Source: Clostridia bacterium (lineage in GTDB: Bacteria; Bacillota; Clostridia; Oscillospirales; UBA644). Taken from it: a DNA stretch of 63,296 nucleotides. Within the stretch, counting starts at the first letter, position 1; every line of letters starts with the position of its first letter. The notes beneath the pieces are model-generated. The model was given only the letters and a program-made list of their open reading frames with translations. It had not been told where the DNA came from and did not search any database. The stretch is taken from the NCBI GenBank assembly GCA_017621705.1, contig JAGASR010000033.1, positions 1 to 63,296 on the forward strand, read 5' to 3'. The position numbers were made by a program, and so were the translations under genes. Of this stretch, positions 17,481 to 26,862 are shown piece after piece.

Positions 17481-17513
17481 AAAAGTCTTGTATTAAAAAT
17501 ACAAGGCTTTTTT
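17481..17513 (+). terminator. Terminator after tRNA-Pro
   Basis: A 14-bp stem with one G-T pair (17481-17494 with 17498-17511) has an AAA loop and ends in a T run. The 200 bp from here to the next start codon otherwise hold only the promoter at 17649. Confidence 0.8.
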
Positions 17514-17648
17514 AGTTACATCATTTTACAAATAGGTCTGATTCATTTTGACTAAATTAATTGAAAAAAATCAGCTATCACCTTAAACAATCCGATCATT
17601 TTATATGTATTTAAAATTTGTTTTTTATAAAAATATTCTGTAAAACTC

Positions 17649-17677
17649 TTGACAAAATCCATTTTTTCCGTTATTAT
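17649..17677 (+). promoter_or_regulatory. Promoter of the UroD-family / GH2 operon
   Basis: TTGACA (17649-17654) and TATTAT (17672-17677) are separated by 17 bp. A better -10 match (TATAAT, 17675-17680) overlaps it but gives a 20-bp spacing. Confidence 0.65.
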
Positions 17678-17715
17678 AATAGTTAATACAAATTTGCGCT
17701 GAAAGGTGTATTATT

Positions 17716-18816
17716 ATGAACAACAGAGAACGTGTAAAAGCGATCCTTCATTATGAAAATTACGATAAAATGCCCGTTGTACATTTCGGTTTTTGGGGTG
17801 AAACGATCCAGAAATGGTTTGAAGAAGGTCATATCACCGAAGAAGAATCCAAGAACGGAAATGTTGTTGCAAAAAAACTCGGTTTTGAGTTTGAATGGTC
17901 CGCAAATTTCGGATCGGCAGGCGGTCTTATGCCCGGTTTTGAATCAAAAGTTCTCGAGGAACTTGGCGATGGTTGGTATATTGCTCAAAACCATAACGGT
18001 CTTGTTGAGAAGATCAGAAGAGGTGTCGATTCTATACCTGCAACTGTAGGTACTCTTCTTACAGACAGAGATGCATGGGAAAAACTCTATCTTCCCAAAC
18101 TCCAACCTTCAAGTGAACGATATAATCTTGATTGGATCAATGAACATAAAGAGTATTTTGATAATGTAACCGAACATCCCGTAGGATACCATGTTGGTAG
18201 CCTTTACGGTAGCATCCGAGATATGCTCGGCGTTGAAAATCTCGCATATCTTCAGGCAGACGATGAAGATCTTTATATAGAAATTATCGATACTATAGGA
18301 AATATTGCATATGAAAATGCAAAAGCTGTTTTCTCAACTGGAATCAAGGTTGACTTCGCTCATTATTGGGAAGATATTTGCTTTAAGAACGGTCCGCTTG
18401 TAAATCCCGCAATTTTTGAAGAATATGTTTATCCGCATTATAGAAAGATCAGCGATCTTCTTCTTGAAAACGGTGTTGACATTGTTTCTCTTGACTGCGA
18501 CGGCTGCATTGACAAGCTTGTTCCTATTTGGCTCAAGGCCGGTGTAAATACAATGTTCCCCATTGAAGTTGGTACATGGGAAGCTAATATCAAACCCTGG
18601 AGAGAGCAGTACGGCAAAGACCTTCGCGGTGTCGGCGGTATGGATAAACGTGTTTTTGCTCAGGATTACGCTGCTGTCGATAAAGAAATCGAAAGACTTA
18701 AAAAACTTATCGATCTCGGCGGATATATTCCTTGTCCCGACCACAGAATCGCTCCCGATGCTAAATGGGAAAACGTTCAGTATTACTGTGAAAAAATGCA
18801 TGGACTTAAAATATAA
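17716..18816 (+). CDS. Uroporphyrinogen decarboxylase-family protein (methyltransferase-like)
   Basis: The 366-residue protein has the UroD/MtaA fold. It opens with the typical MNNRERVKAILHYE and ends with the family block GGYIPCPDHRIAPDAKWEN. Stand-alone UroD-like proteins of this length in anaerobes are often corrinoid-dependent methyltransferases or demethylases, not heme enzymes; no heme genes adjoin it, and no corrinoid protein gene is nearby either. It precedes a GH2 glycosidase by 14 bp, so action on a methylated sugar or aglycone from plant material is possible. That link is inference only. Confidence 0.87.
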   Translation: MNNRERVKAILHYENYDKMPVVHFGFWGETIQKWFEEGHITEEESKNGNVVAKKLGFEFEWSANFGSAGGLMPGFESKVLEELGDGWYIAQNHNGLVEKIRRGVDSIPATVGTLLTDRDAWEKLYLPKLQPSSERYNLDWINEHKEYFDNVTEHPVGYHVGSLYGSIRDMLGVENLAYLQADDEDLYIEIIDTIGNIAYENAKAVFSTGIKVDFAHYWEDICFKNGPLVNPAIFEEYVYPHYRKISDLLLENGVDIVSLDCDGCIDKLVPIWLKAGVNTMFPIEVGTWEANIKPWREQYGKDLRGVGGMDKRVFAQDYAAVDKEIERLKKLIDLGGYIPCPDHRIAPDAKWENVQYYCEKMHGLKI

Positions 18817-18830
18817 AAAAAGGAGTAGCT

Positions 18831-21125
18831 ATGCGTTCTATTATAGATATAAATAAAGGTTGGAGATTTGCGTTTGGCCATCCCGGTGATTTCAGACGAG
18901 ATTTCGATTTCGGTGTTAAAGGAAAAACTTTTGCCAAAGCAGGGGAGTCTGCGCGTCCGTTAACCATTGATTTTGATGATCAGGATTGGTCGGAAGTTGA
19001 TGTGCCTCACGATTGGACTGTTAAGCTTGCACCTGTTTTTTCAACGACTCATACAATGGATTCACACGGATATAGACCTTTCGGTATCGAATTCCCCGAT
19101 TACTGTGTAGGTTGGTACAGAAAAAAACTTTTTATTCCCGATGAATACAGAAATAAACGTGTATATTTTGAATTTGACGGTGCATATCGCTCAATGCAGC
19201 TTTGGGTAAACGGTATATATGTTTCAAGAAATGAAAGCGGTTATATCGGAGACAGATATGATATTTCCGAGATGCTGTATTTTGATTGCGAAAATATTAT
19301 AACTGCAAGACTTGAAGCTACTCATCCCGAAGGTTGGTTCTATGAAGGCTGCGGTATTTACAGACCTGTAAGACTTATCGTTACCGATAATATCAACATT
19401 AAAGATACCGAAACATTCGTAAAAAGCTCTGTCCGTGATAACAAAGCACAGATCAACATAGATACATTAATTTCAAATGATTCTGATAAAGATTCCGAAA
19501 TTACGCTTGAAGCCACTGTTTCTGTCGGTGATAAAGTTATTGCATCTAAAGCAATCAACAGTATGGTTTCTTCTTACGACACAAGTGCAGAAAATCTTGA
19601 GTTGAATTTTGATGATCCGAAACTCTGGTCACCCGATGAACCGAATCTTTATACTGTTAAGATCAAAGTTACCGATTCTCTCGGAAGAAGCGATGAATAT
19701 TGCCTTGATACAGGTTTTAAAACTGTTGTTTTCGATCCGACTAACGGTATTATCCTTAATGGCAAAAAGATCAAAATTAAGGGTGTGTGCTGTCATCAAG
19801 ATCACGCAGGTGTAGGTTCCGCTATTACAGAGCCGCTGTATGAATACAGAATAAAGCTTTTAAAGCGTATGGGCGTCAACGCTTACAGATGTTCCCATAA
19901 TCCTCCGTCTCCCGATTTACTCCGTCTTTGCGATAAATACGGCCTTCTTGTTATGGATGAGAACAGACTTCTCTCTTCCGGTCCCGAAACTTTGTATCAG
20001 GTTGAAAGACTTGTCAAACGAGACAGAAACCATCCCTGCGTATTCGTCTGGTCTATTGCAAACGAAGAAGGAACTATCCAGGGTAAAGAAGTCGGAGAAA
20101 TGATGGCGAAAAAAATCGTCAGACTTTTCCATAAACTTGACTCCACAAGACCCACCATTTATGCAGGTAATAACGGAGAAACCGAACACGGATCAAATTC
20201 AGTTCCCGATCTTCGCGGCTGGAACTACGTCAAGATCGGCGGAATAGAGGCAATGGACCGTGTACATGAAAATCGCCCGGATCGTCTCATTCTCGGCACC
20301 GAAGATGCAAGCACACTTTGCACAAGAGGCAAGTATTTTGACGATAAAGAACGATGCTATGTAAATGCATACGGTGATTATTATCCAGGTTGGGGATGTA
20401 CTCCCGAATATTGGTGGTCAAATTTCGCAGTAAGAGACTATCTTGCAGGCTCTTTTATCTGGACAGGTTTTGACTACAGAGGCGAACCCACACCGTACCG
20501 CTGGCCGAATGTGAACTCCCATTTCGGTGTTATGGATATGTGCGGTTTCCCGAAAGACATTTATTATTATTATAAATCAAACTGGACTGATGAAGATATT
20601 CTTCATATTTGTCCGCATTGGAATCTTTCGGTTGTCGAAGGTACGCCCGTAAAAGTCAAATGTTTTACAAACTGCGATTCCGTTGAGCTTTATCTTAACG
20701 GTAAAAACGTCGGAAAGGCAAACGTTGAAAAATATCAGACCGTATGCTTTACCGTACCTTACGAAAAAGGTATACTTAAAGCTGTCGGATTAAGAAAAGG
20801 CAAACAGATCAAAACCGTTGTTGAAACCGCTGACGAAGCAACCGATTACGTTATTTCTAAAGAAAGCTGTGAAAATACGATCGAAAAGATCACCGTATTT
20901 TCCGTCAAAGCAATTGACAATAAGAATAGATACAACGCCTCATGCGATGATCTTCTCTCTGTTGAAGTTGAAAACGGAACGGTTATCGGTGTCGGAAACG
21001 GCGACCCGAACGATCATGAATGCGATCTTCATACTGATCGCTGCAAGCTCTTCGGAGGTTTGATGTCTGTTATAGTTCGTTCAGATCCGAATAAAGAACC
21101 TTCTATCAGCGTTAAAAAGATATAA
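18831..21125 (+). CDS. Glycoside hydrolase family 2 (beta-galactosidase/glucuronidase type)
   Basis: This 764-residue enzyme shows the GH2 order: a jelly-roll sugar-binding domain (about 1-185, with VPHDW and GWYRKK), an Ig-like domain (190-300), the TIM barrel with GVCCHQDHAGVG (318-329), RCSHNPPS (353-360), acid/base Glu412 (SIANEEG) and nucleophile Glu491 (LGTEDAST), then C-terminal Ig-like domains including a DUF4982-type region. No signal peptide is present, so the substrate is cleaved in the cytoplasm. Whether it acts on beta-galactosides or another beta-glycoside cannot be fixed. A clear terminator follows. Confidence 0.93.
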   Translation: MRSIIDINKGWRFAFGHPGDFRRDFDFGVKGKTFAKAGESARPLTIDFDDQDWSEVDVPHDWTVKLAPVFSTTHTMDSHGYRPFGIEFPDYCVGWYRKKLFIPDEYRNKRVYFEFDGAYRSMQLWVNGIYVSRNESGYIGDRYDISEMLYFDCENIITARLEATHPEGWFYEGCGIYRPVRLIVTDNINIKDTETFVKSSVRDNKAQINIDTLISNDSDKDSEITLEATVSVGDKVIASKAINSMVSSYDTSAENLELNFDDPKLWSPDEPNLYTVKIKVTDSLGRSDEYCLDTGFKTVVFDPTNGIILNGKKIKIKGVCCHQDHAGVGSAITEPLYEYRIKLLKRMGVNAYRCSHNPPSPDLLRLCDKYGLLVMDENRLLSSGPETLYQVERLVKRDRNHPCVFVWSIANEEGTIQGKEVGEMMAKKIVRLFHKLDSTRPTIYAGNNGETEHGSNSVPDLRGWNYVKIGGIEAMDRVHENRPDRLILGTEDASTLCTRGKYFDDKERCYVNAYGDYYPGWGCTPEYWWSNFAVRDYLAGSFIWTGFDYRGEPTPYRWPNVNSHFGVMDMCGFPKDIYYYYKSNWTDEDILHICPHWNLSVVEGTPVKVKCFTNCDSVELYLNGKNVGKANVEKYQTVCFTVPYEKGILKAVGLRKGKQIKTVVETADEATDYVISKESCENTIEKITVFSVKAIDNKNRYNASCDDLLSVEVENGTVIGVGNGDPNDHECDLHTDRCKLFGGLMSVIVRSDPNKEPSISVKKI

Positions 21126-21130
21126 TACGT

Positions 21131-21168
21131 ATGGCAAAGAGCTTTAAATTGCTCTTTGCCATATTTTC
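21131..21168 (+). terminator. Terminator after the GH2 gene
   Basis: A 12-bp perfect stem (21131-21142 with 21151-21162) is followed by ATTTT. Confidence 0.75.
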
Positions 21169-21202
21169 ACCTTAATTATCTGTATATTTTTTTACAAAAG
21201 CA

Positions 21203-21211
21203 TGGTATAAT
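21203..21211 (+). promoter_or_regulatory. Extended -10 promoter element of the htrA-like gene
   Basis: TGG followed by TATAAT (21206-21211) forms an extended -10 box, 41 bp before the ATG. No good -35 box is seen at 17 bp. Confidence 0.5.
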
Positions 21212-21251
21212 ATATCTAAAATAGATTTATTATTTCCAAACAGAGGTTTTT

Positions 21252-22508
21252 ATGGATTACGAATATAATAATAACAATAAAAAAAGCGGCGGAACAGCCA
21301 TTGTTTGTGTTGTTCTGACCATGGTGATAATTCTCGGACTCACAGTCGGTGCTTTCGGTATTTATCGAAACGCAAATACTGATTACTCTGAGCAGATCGC
21401 TCAGATGCAGACAGAACTCGAGGCGAAATATTCCTCACAGATATCCGAGCTCGAAACAACTGTTTCAAAACTCGAACAGACAATAAAAAATCAGCAGTCT
21501 GTTTCCAATATTTCATCATCTGTTATCGCAGGATCGATAATTGACAGTTCTGTTTCTATTCAGAATATTGCCGATTCCGTTAAACCTTCAATCGTTGCAA
21601 TACTCGTCAATGTCCCGTCAACGAGATATCAGAACGGTTTCTTTTCATACAATGTCGGCGGTATCTCAACTTCGGGAACGGGTATTATTCTTAACGATGA
21701 TGGATATATAGTGACCAATTATCATGTCGTTTCCTATTTCGATCAGTATGAAAATGTAACTATAGACGTAGTTTTATCGGACGGAACAGAATATTCCGCA
21801 GAGTTTATCGGCGGAGATGAAAATAATGACCTTGCAGTCGTAAAAATAATCCCAGATAAAGATATAAAACCTGCAATCCTCGGATCATCCGAAGCACTTC
21901 GTGTAGGTGAAGTCGTTCTTGCGGTAGGCAATCCGCTAGGTATCGAATTTGCCGGAAGCGTTACAATGGGCATCGTTTCCGCTCTTGACAGAACTATCAG
22001 CGAAGAAAATACAGCTGAAACTATGATCCAGACCGATGCTGCAATTAACCCAGGTAACTCGGGCGGCGCTCTTGTAAACACAAACGGCGAAGTCATTGGT
22101 ATTACGACCCTTAAAGTTTCCGATACGGATGTCGAGGGCCTTGGTTTTGCAATTCCCATAGATTATGCTGAACCGATAATTTCCGATCTTATAGAATACG
22201 GCTATGTCAAAGACCGTCCCGCAACCGGTATTACAGGTTCGACCGTTTCAAAAACGATTTCGAGATATTACGGAGTTCCTCAGGGGATTATCGTTACCGA
22301 AGTCGAAGAAAACAGCGGTGCTTATCTTGCAGGTATTGAGAAAAACGATATTATCACAGAAATCGACGGCGTTCCTGTCGAAAGCATGGCTGATATTCAG
22401 GACGTAAACTCAACGCACAAGGTCGGAGACATAATTGTCGTTACTTTCTACCGTAACGGGAATTATTACACTGCAAACCTTATTCTCATGGAGGATAGGG
22501 GAAGGTAA
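21252..22508 (+). CDS. HtrA/DegP-family membrane-anchored serine protease
   Basis: The 418-residue protein has one N-terminal membrane anchor (about residues 14-37), a short coiled coil (about 45-82), a trypsin-like domain and a C-terminal PDZ domain (about 320-412). The catalytic triad is His158 (TNYHVV), Asp193 (NNDLAVV) and Ser270 (GNSGGAL). It would sit outside the membrane and degrade or refold damaged envelope proteins. It is transcribed alone and ends at a terminator shared with the convergent permease gene. Confidence 0.94.
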   Translation: MDYEYNNNNKKSGGTAIVCVVLTMVIILGLTVGAFGIYRNANTDYSEQIAQMQTELEAKYSSQISELETTVSKLEQTIKNQQSVSNISSSVIAGSIIDSSVSIQNIADSVKPSIVAILVNVPSTRYQNGFFSYNVGGISTSGTGIILNDDGYIVTNYHVVSYFDQYENVTIDVVLSDGTEYSAEFIGGDENNDLAVVKIIPDKDIKPAILGSSEALRVGEVVLAVGNPLGIEFAGSVTMGIVSALDRTISEENTAETMIQTDAAINPGNSGGALVNTNGEVIGITTLKVSDTDVEGLGFAIPIDYAEPIISDLIEYGYVKDRPATGITGSTVSKTISRYYGVPQGIIVTEVEENSGAYLAGIEKNDIITEIDGVPVESMADIQDVNSTHKVGDIIVVTFYRNGNYYTANLILMEDRGR

Positions 22509-22528
22509 CCTTTTCTTTAATACAAAAC

Positions 22529-22562
22529 AATCCCTATGACATTTTTGTCATAGGGATTTATG
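22529..22562. terminator. Terminator between htrA and the ABC permease
   Basis: A 12-bp stem (22529-22540 with 22547-22558) lies between two convergent genes. Confidence 0.75.
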
Positions 22563-22567
22563 TTATA

Positions 22568-25039
22568 TTACTTTTTCAGATCTCTTGCAGTTCCTTTAAA
22601 GGCTCTGTTTATCGCAAGTATAGCACAAATAAAAGAAAGTAAAATTATTATGCTGTATGACATCGTAATTACGGATAAATTAAGCTCAAAAGCCGCGAAC
22701 AACGGAATATCTTTAAGTAATGTTCGAGCAAAAAATAGCATTAATCCGTTTCCGCAAGCAAATGAGATAGTGGCAATCAAAATAAACTGAGTTGCTGTAT
22801 CAAAAAAGATCCAATCTTTTGAATATCCGATAAATTTTTTTATATTTATGATACTCTTGAGTTTATCTATATAGTAAATACAGAAAACAACCGCTGTCAG
22901 AAATACCATTGCAATAAAAATATTGAGAATATCCTTTGAAAGTCCCAGATCTATCATCGGAGAAACCATATACTCTTCCGAATTGAATTTATCTGCGTAT
23001 TTTGATTTTATTGCTTCGGTTACGGCTGTTGTTTCTTCCTCAGATGCACCCTTGATATAAATTTCAGCAACCTTCAATAAATTTCTTTTCATAACCGTAT
23101 CAAATGTCAGGAAAACCCAATCGTCGACAGTCGTATCATGTCCTTTTCTTCCGACTATACCGATAACTTCATACTCTCTTTCTCGAATCGTTATGAAGCG
23201 TTTTCCGTCTTTTTCAACAACAAAATCTTTAAGTACGTTTTTACCTACAACAGCATAATTACACTCTTCGGATATCTCTTCTTCCGTAAAAAATCTGCCT
23301 TCTGTTATTTCCGGATTTTCAACTTCTCCTTTATAGTACCAACCTCGGATCTTCGGTTCATTTTCGGGATCATACACTTTATTCAAAAATACATCAAGCG
23401 TGTAGTTTTCAACTTCGTCTATCTTCGGATCGATTACAAGCTTAGATTGATTTTCCGAAGGTTTGACCGTTGCGTAAAGCATAGGAGTTTCTTCCGCTAA
23501 AAAATCATTCTGATATCTGTCTATATGCTCAAGTTGCCAGTTATAGCTATTCATAAACGTGATACAGACGCTTGAAAGTAAAAACATTATAAAAGTTACG
23601 ATCTTGTAGACGGGGAAATGTCCATGTTTTTTTACTTCCCGTCCTCTTATAAGTTCAGCAACGCTGTATGTTTTAAGCTTGTTATTAACAAATATCAAAG
23701 AGAGAACACACGCTGTAAAAACAAAAATAACAGCGGTTATTACCCATAACCTGATCGTAGGTTCTACAGTTGGATTAAAAACGTAATCCGAAGACGAAAG
23801 CGGGATATACTGCAATAAAAATCCTATCGGGAAACCTATCAAAGAGTAAAGCAATGTTTCAGCCGCAGAAAAAAGAAGTGTCTGTGCCTTTGTTGCACCT
23901 ATAAGGCGGTGAACAGCGTATGCCTTTATATTATTCGATGTATTGTTTACAGACGAGAAAATTATACTCATCAACGAAAAAACAAGCATTACAATCGCAA
24001 GAACGGTGAGAATTATAAATTTCTCATTGACCTCGTCGCTTTTATAAGTTGCAGCTTTGTTGGATTCATATATTTTAAGGACATCTTCATCATCAACAGA
24101 GTCTATTGCGTTTTGAAGATGTTCGACAAAAGCCTCTTCGTTTCCTTTTTCAACCAGAAACATTTTAGATAGCATCATGCCGCTCGTTCCGAGTCCGGCG
24201 GTGTATCGTGTCCATAATTTGAAAGTATCAAAATAATCCGGATTTTCTTCATAAATAGCAAGCCATTCTTCTACGGAGTTATACACATACGGAAGTATGA
24301 CGTGATTGTCATAAGTATTCAATGAACCAGCGATAGGCATAAAAAGTTGTCCTTTTGAGATAAAACCTATAACTTCAAAGACTGTTTTATTTGCTTCATA
24401 ATCAGAGGAAAAAAGATAACCTTCAAAAGTATCACCTATAGAAAAATAGTCTTTATAATCATATCCGAGAAGAACGGGAATATGAGTTGGATCTAATACC
24501 GTAAATTCTTCTTCGGTAAAAAGACGGCCGCTGTCAAGTGCCAAATCGAAGATATCGATATAATCTCTGTCTACGGTATAAGCATTCAACGCATATGAGG
24601 GTGGATCGGAAATTTGTGGAAAATAAAACGAATACTGGCTTCTTGTTTCTTCGTTACATTCTATACCTTCAAGTTCTTCGTGAAGTGTAATTTTTGTCTG
24701 CCAAAGCATCGCAGATTTCAGATTTTCAAACTCAAATATTTTTTCTTCAAGTTTTTCGAATTGTTCAAATCCCGTATTGTCAACAGAAACGAATTTTTTT
24801 CCGCGATAAGCATCGTGATGATCTTTGGTAAGATTATACGAATTAACCCCGATATCGTAAATACTGTAATTAGAATAAACCTTTTGAAAAGCATTATTGT
24901 TTAATTCGCTTTTCTGCTGAGTATAAATGACATCAAAAATGCTATACGAAAACAAGATCATCTGAATCAAAAGAATAATCGAAACGATCGGTGATCTTTT
25001 AATATTACCCCATAAATTCATAAAGAATAGTTTTATCAT
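22568..25039 (-). CDS. FtsX/MacB-like ABC transporter permease
   Basis: This 823-residue membrane protein follows the FtsX-like two-module plan: one N-terminal helix (about 15-35), a large extracellular domain, three helices (about 340-450), another helix near 470-490, a second extracellular domain, and three C-terminal helices (about 705-815). Permeases of this kind work with a separate ATPase in lipoprotein, peptide or antibiotic-resistance systems. No ATP-binding protein gene adjoins it, so the partner must be encoded elsewhere or the unit is degenerate. The frame is intact. It has its own promoter. Confidence 0.85.
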   Translation of the reverse strand: MIKLFFMNLWGNIKRSPIVSIILLIQMILFSYSIFDVIYTQQKSELNNNAFQKVYSNYSIYDIGVNSYNLTKDHHDAYRGKKFVSVDNTGFEQFEKLEEKIFEFENLKSAMLWQTKITLHEELEGIECNEETRSQYSFYFPQISDPPSYALNAYTVDRDYIDIFDLALDSGRLFTEEEFTVLDPTHIPVLLGYDYKDYFSIGDTFEGYLFSSDYEANKTVFEVIGFISKGQLFMPIAGSLNTYDNHVILPYVYNSVEEWLAIYEENPDYFDTFKLWTRYTAGLGTSGMMLSKMFLVEKGNEEAFVEHLQNAIDSVDDEDVLKIYESNKAATYKSDEVNEKFIILTVLAIVMLVFSLMSIIFSSVNNTSNNIKAYAVHRLIGATKAQTLLFSAAETLLYSLIGFPIGFLLQYIPLSSSDYVFNPTVEPTIRLWVITAVIFVFTACVLSLIFVNNKLKTYSVAELIRGREVKKHGHFPVYKIVTFIMFLLSSVCITFMNSYNWQLEHIDRYQNDFLAEETPMLYATVKPSENQSKLVIDPKIDEVENYTLDVFLNKVYDPENEPKIRGWYYKGEVENPEITEGRFFTEEEISEECNYAVVGKNVLKDFVVEKDGKRFITIREREYEVIGIVGRKGHDTTVDDWVFLTFDTVMKRNLLKVAEIYIKGASEEETTAVTEAIKSKYADKFNSEEYMVSPMIDLGLSKDILNIFIAMVFLTAVVFCIYYIDKLKSIINIKKFIGYSKDWIFFDTATQFILIATISFACGNGLMLFFARTLLKDIPLFAAFELNLSVITMSYSIIILLSFICAILAINRAFKGTARDLKK

Positions 25040-25078
25040 AACAACACCTCATTTCAAGCATAATATATTTTACAATTT

Positions 25079-25108
25079 ATTATAGCATGAAAATTTTAAG
25101 GTTGTCAA
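25079..25108 (-). promoter_or_regulatory. Promoter of the ABC permease gene
   Basis: Minus-strand TTGACA (25108-25103) and TATAAT (25084-25079) are separated by 18 bp, with a TGC extended -10. An ATGAGGTG ribosome site precedes the ATG. Confidence 0.7.
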
Positions 25109-25180
25109 TATGTTTTGAACGCACTGAAAAAAATAAATGGCACAAGTGTAGCGATTTTTGGCACATTCGTTGATCATAAC

Positions 25181-25211
25181 AATAAAAGGACTGCATTGCA
25201 GTCCTTTTATT
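25181..25211. terminator. Terminator of the SipL-like gene
   Basis: A perfect palindrome with 15-bp arms (25181-25195 and 25197-25211) is flanked by A/T tracts, 9 bp past the stop codon of the minus-strand gene. Confidence 0.8.
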
Positions 25212-25219
25212 CTTGATCT

Positions 25220-26725
25220 TTAAATTATAACAGGTCTTCTTCTATCTGTATAATCTTCTATCTCATTTGATTTTTTTATACTCTCGGGATCAACACCGTA
25301 TCTTTTCGCAATCGAGAAAACGCTCTCGCCTTTATCTGCATAATAAATTGTAACGCCCGAACTTCTGCATTCAATAGGGGAGTCGGTCAATTCTGCGCTC
25401 ACAAGAGCATTCTTTTTTGTTAAAACACAGACTGTTCCGAAACATGTACCGTCAGTTCTGATCTCAATATTTTTGTCGTCAACCTCAACAAACGCATTTG
25501 CGTAAATATTGGCAATACATCTTGCGACCGCGGCGCTTCCGCCAACAGAAACAGGAACGGAGACCTCAAACGGAATCTGCTTATCGACAGATACGTAATC
25601 ACCCTCGCTATCTGTAAAAATAATATTATAATTCATTTTTCCGCAAAGGATCATGGAACCGTTTTCGCTGTAATAATCAGCTTTTTCAAGTTCCGCAAAA
25701 GCTGATATATCATGAATTTTCTGATAGTTGCCGATCTCGACCGTTTGTCTGACGGTAATTTCTTTTTTTACATTGCAGATGCTCTGTCCATTGATCTCTT
25801 CAAGCGAAATATTCATTTCTTTTTCGGTGCAAAAAGCATCCGTACAGATCACTTCGTTCGTATTTTTATAAGCGATCGCCTTGATGAAAATTTCAGCATC
25901 AAATAATATCGATGTTTCAGTTGTTGAAGAATTGGTATTCAAGGAAACGCTTATGTCGCTCAACTGACTGTTAATTTCAAAAACACAGTTTTCATCAGCA
26001 TCTTTTAATTCCATTACCTGAGAAAAACCGGATTTATGAATAGTATTCAAAAGTTCGGAAGTTTCCCCGTCAAGATAAAGTATTTTAAGAATCAATTCGC
26101 CTTTAACGATCAGTTTTCCGTTAACGATTTTTCTTTCGGTTTCGGTCACATATGCATCGTGCCTTATGATCTGCGAAACATTTTTATTTGTTATAATTAT
26201 CTCATCGGATACTTTCAGCGGCTTCTGTGTCTCGCTGATGATTCTGAAATTAGTTATGCTGTCATTAAGCATAAAAATATTATCAGCATCGGTTTCTTTA
26301 ACAACGCACGTTTCGTTTTCCCGCATTGCATCGGCAAATACAGACACCGTCGCTTTAAAATAAAGTTTCTGTGGATTCAATGCTCTTGTATTAACATACT
26401 CGATCTTTGCGGAAACAGAGTAGGCGAGAGGCCTTTCAGTTTTAACATCGATATTTTGAGAAAACGGCATGGCAGTCGTATAGCTTCTCAGAATACCGTT
26501 TTCACAGATATACAGAACACGGAAGCAAACATTACCCTCAACCGAGATCTTGCCGTCTTTTACCGAATCGGAACGTATAAACGGAGTAGTTTCTGTTTTT
26601 ACGATCCTCATTATGCCTGGAAAATAATCAGGTACAAGAACTTCACCTTCCACGGAAGTTTCTGCGTAGGCCCTGTGTAATACAGATGTTGTCTTTAAAT
26701 ATTCTTTTTTTATATTGCTGTTCAT
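25220..26725 (-). CDS. SipL-like spore protein (DUF3794 repeats plus LysM)
   Basis: The protein (501 aa from the ATG at 26725) has repeated beta-rich DUF3794-type blocks (roughly 20-130, 165-290 and 315-410) and a C-terminal LysM-like segment with YADKGESVFSIAKRYGVD. This matches the clostridial SipL family, which binds SpoIVA at the forespore surface and is needed for coat assembly. A GTG at 26734 is also in frame, but it overlaps the Shine-Dalgarno sequence GCGAGGTG; the ATG three codons later has correct spacing. No sigma-A promoter is clear upstream, consistent with control by a sporulation sigma factor. Confidence 0.82.
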   Translation of the reverse strand: MNSNIKKEYLKTTSVLHRAYAETSVEGEVLVPDYFPGIMRIVKTETTPFIRSDSVKDGKISVEGNVCFRVLYICENGILRSYTTAMPFSQNIDVKTERPLAYSVSAKIEYVNTRALNPQKLYFKATVSVFADAMRENETCVVKETDADNIFMLNDSITNFRIISETQKPLKVSDEIIITNKNVSQIIRHDAYVTETERKIVNGKLIVKGELILKILYLDGETSELLNTIHKSGFSQVMELKDADENCVFEINSQLSDISVSLNTNSSTTETSILFDAEIFIKAIAYKNTNEVICTDAFCTEKEMNISLEEINGQSICNVKKEITVRQTVEIGNYQKIHDISAFAELEKADYYSENGSMILCGKMNYNIIFTDSEGDYVSVDKQIPFEVSVPVSVGGSAAVARCIANIYANAFVEVDDKNIEIRTDGTCFGTVCVLTKKNALVSAELTDSPIECRSSGVTIYYADKGESVFSIAKRYGVDPESIKKSNEIEDYTDRRRPVII

Positions 26726-26798
26726 GATAATCACCTCGCTTAATTCTATGTCCGGACTTGTACAAATATAACAAACTTTAAATGTAAAAAATATTTCC

Positions 26799-26827
26799 TT
26801 GACATTTGTCGAAATAAGAGTTATAAT
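26799..26827 (+). promoter_or_regulatory. Strong promoter of pduL
   Basis: TTGACA (26799-26804) and TATAAT (26822-26827) are both perfect, with a 17-bp spacing. Confidence 0.85.
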
Positions 26828-26862
26828 GTGGAAAATGTATTTTAAGTTAGGAGATAATTAAA

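Noticed and set aside
17716..18816. Heme-pathway uroporphyrinogen decarboxylase (hemE)
   Set aside because: The protein lacks heme-gene neighbours and fits the MtaA-like, stand-alone UroD group better.
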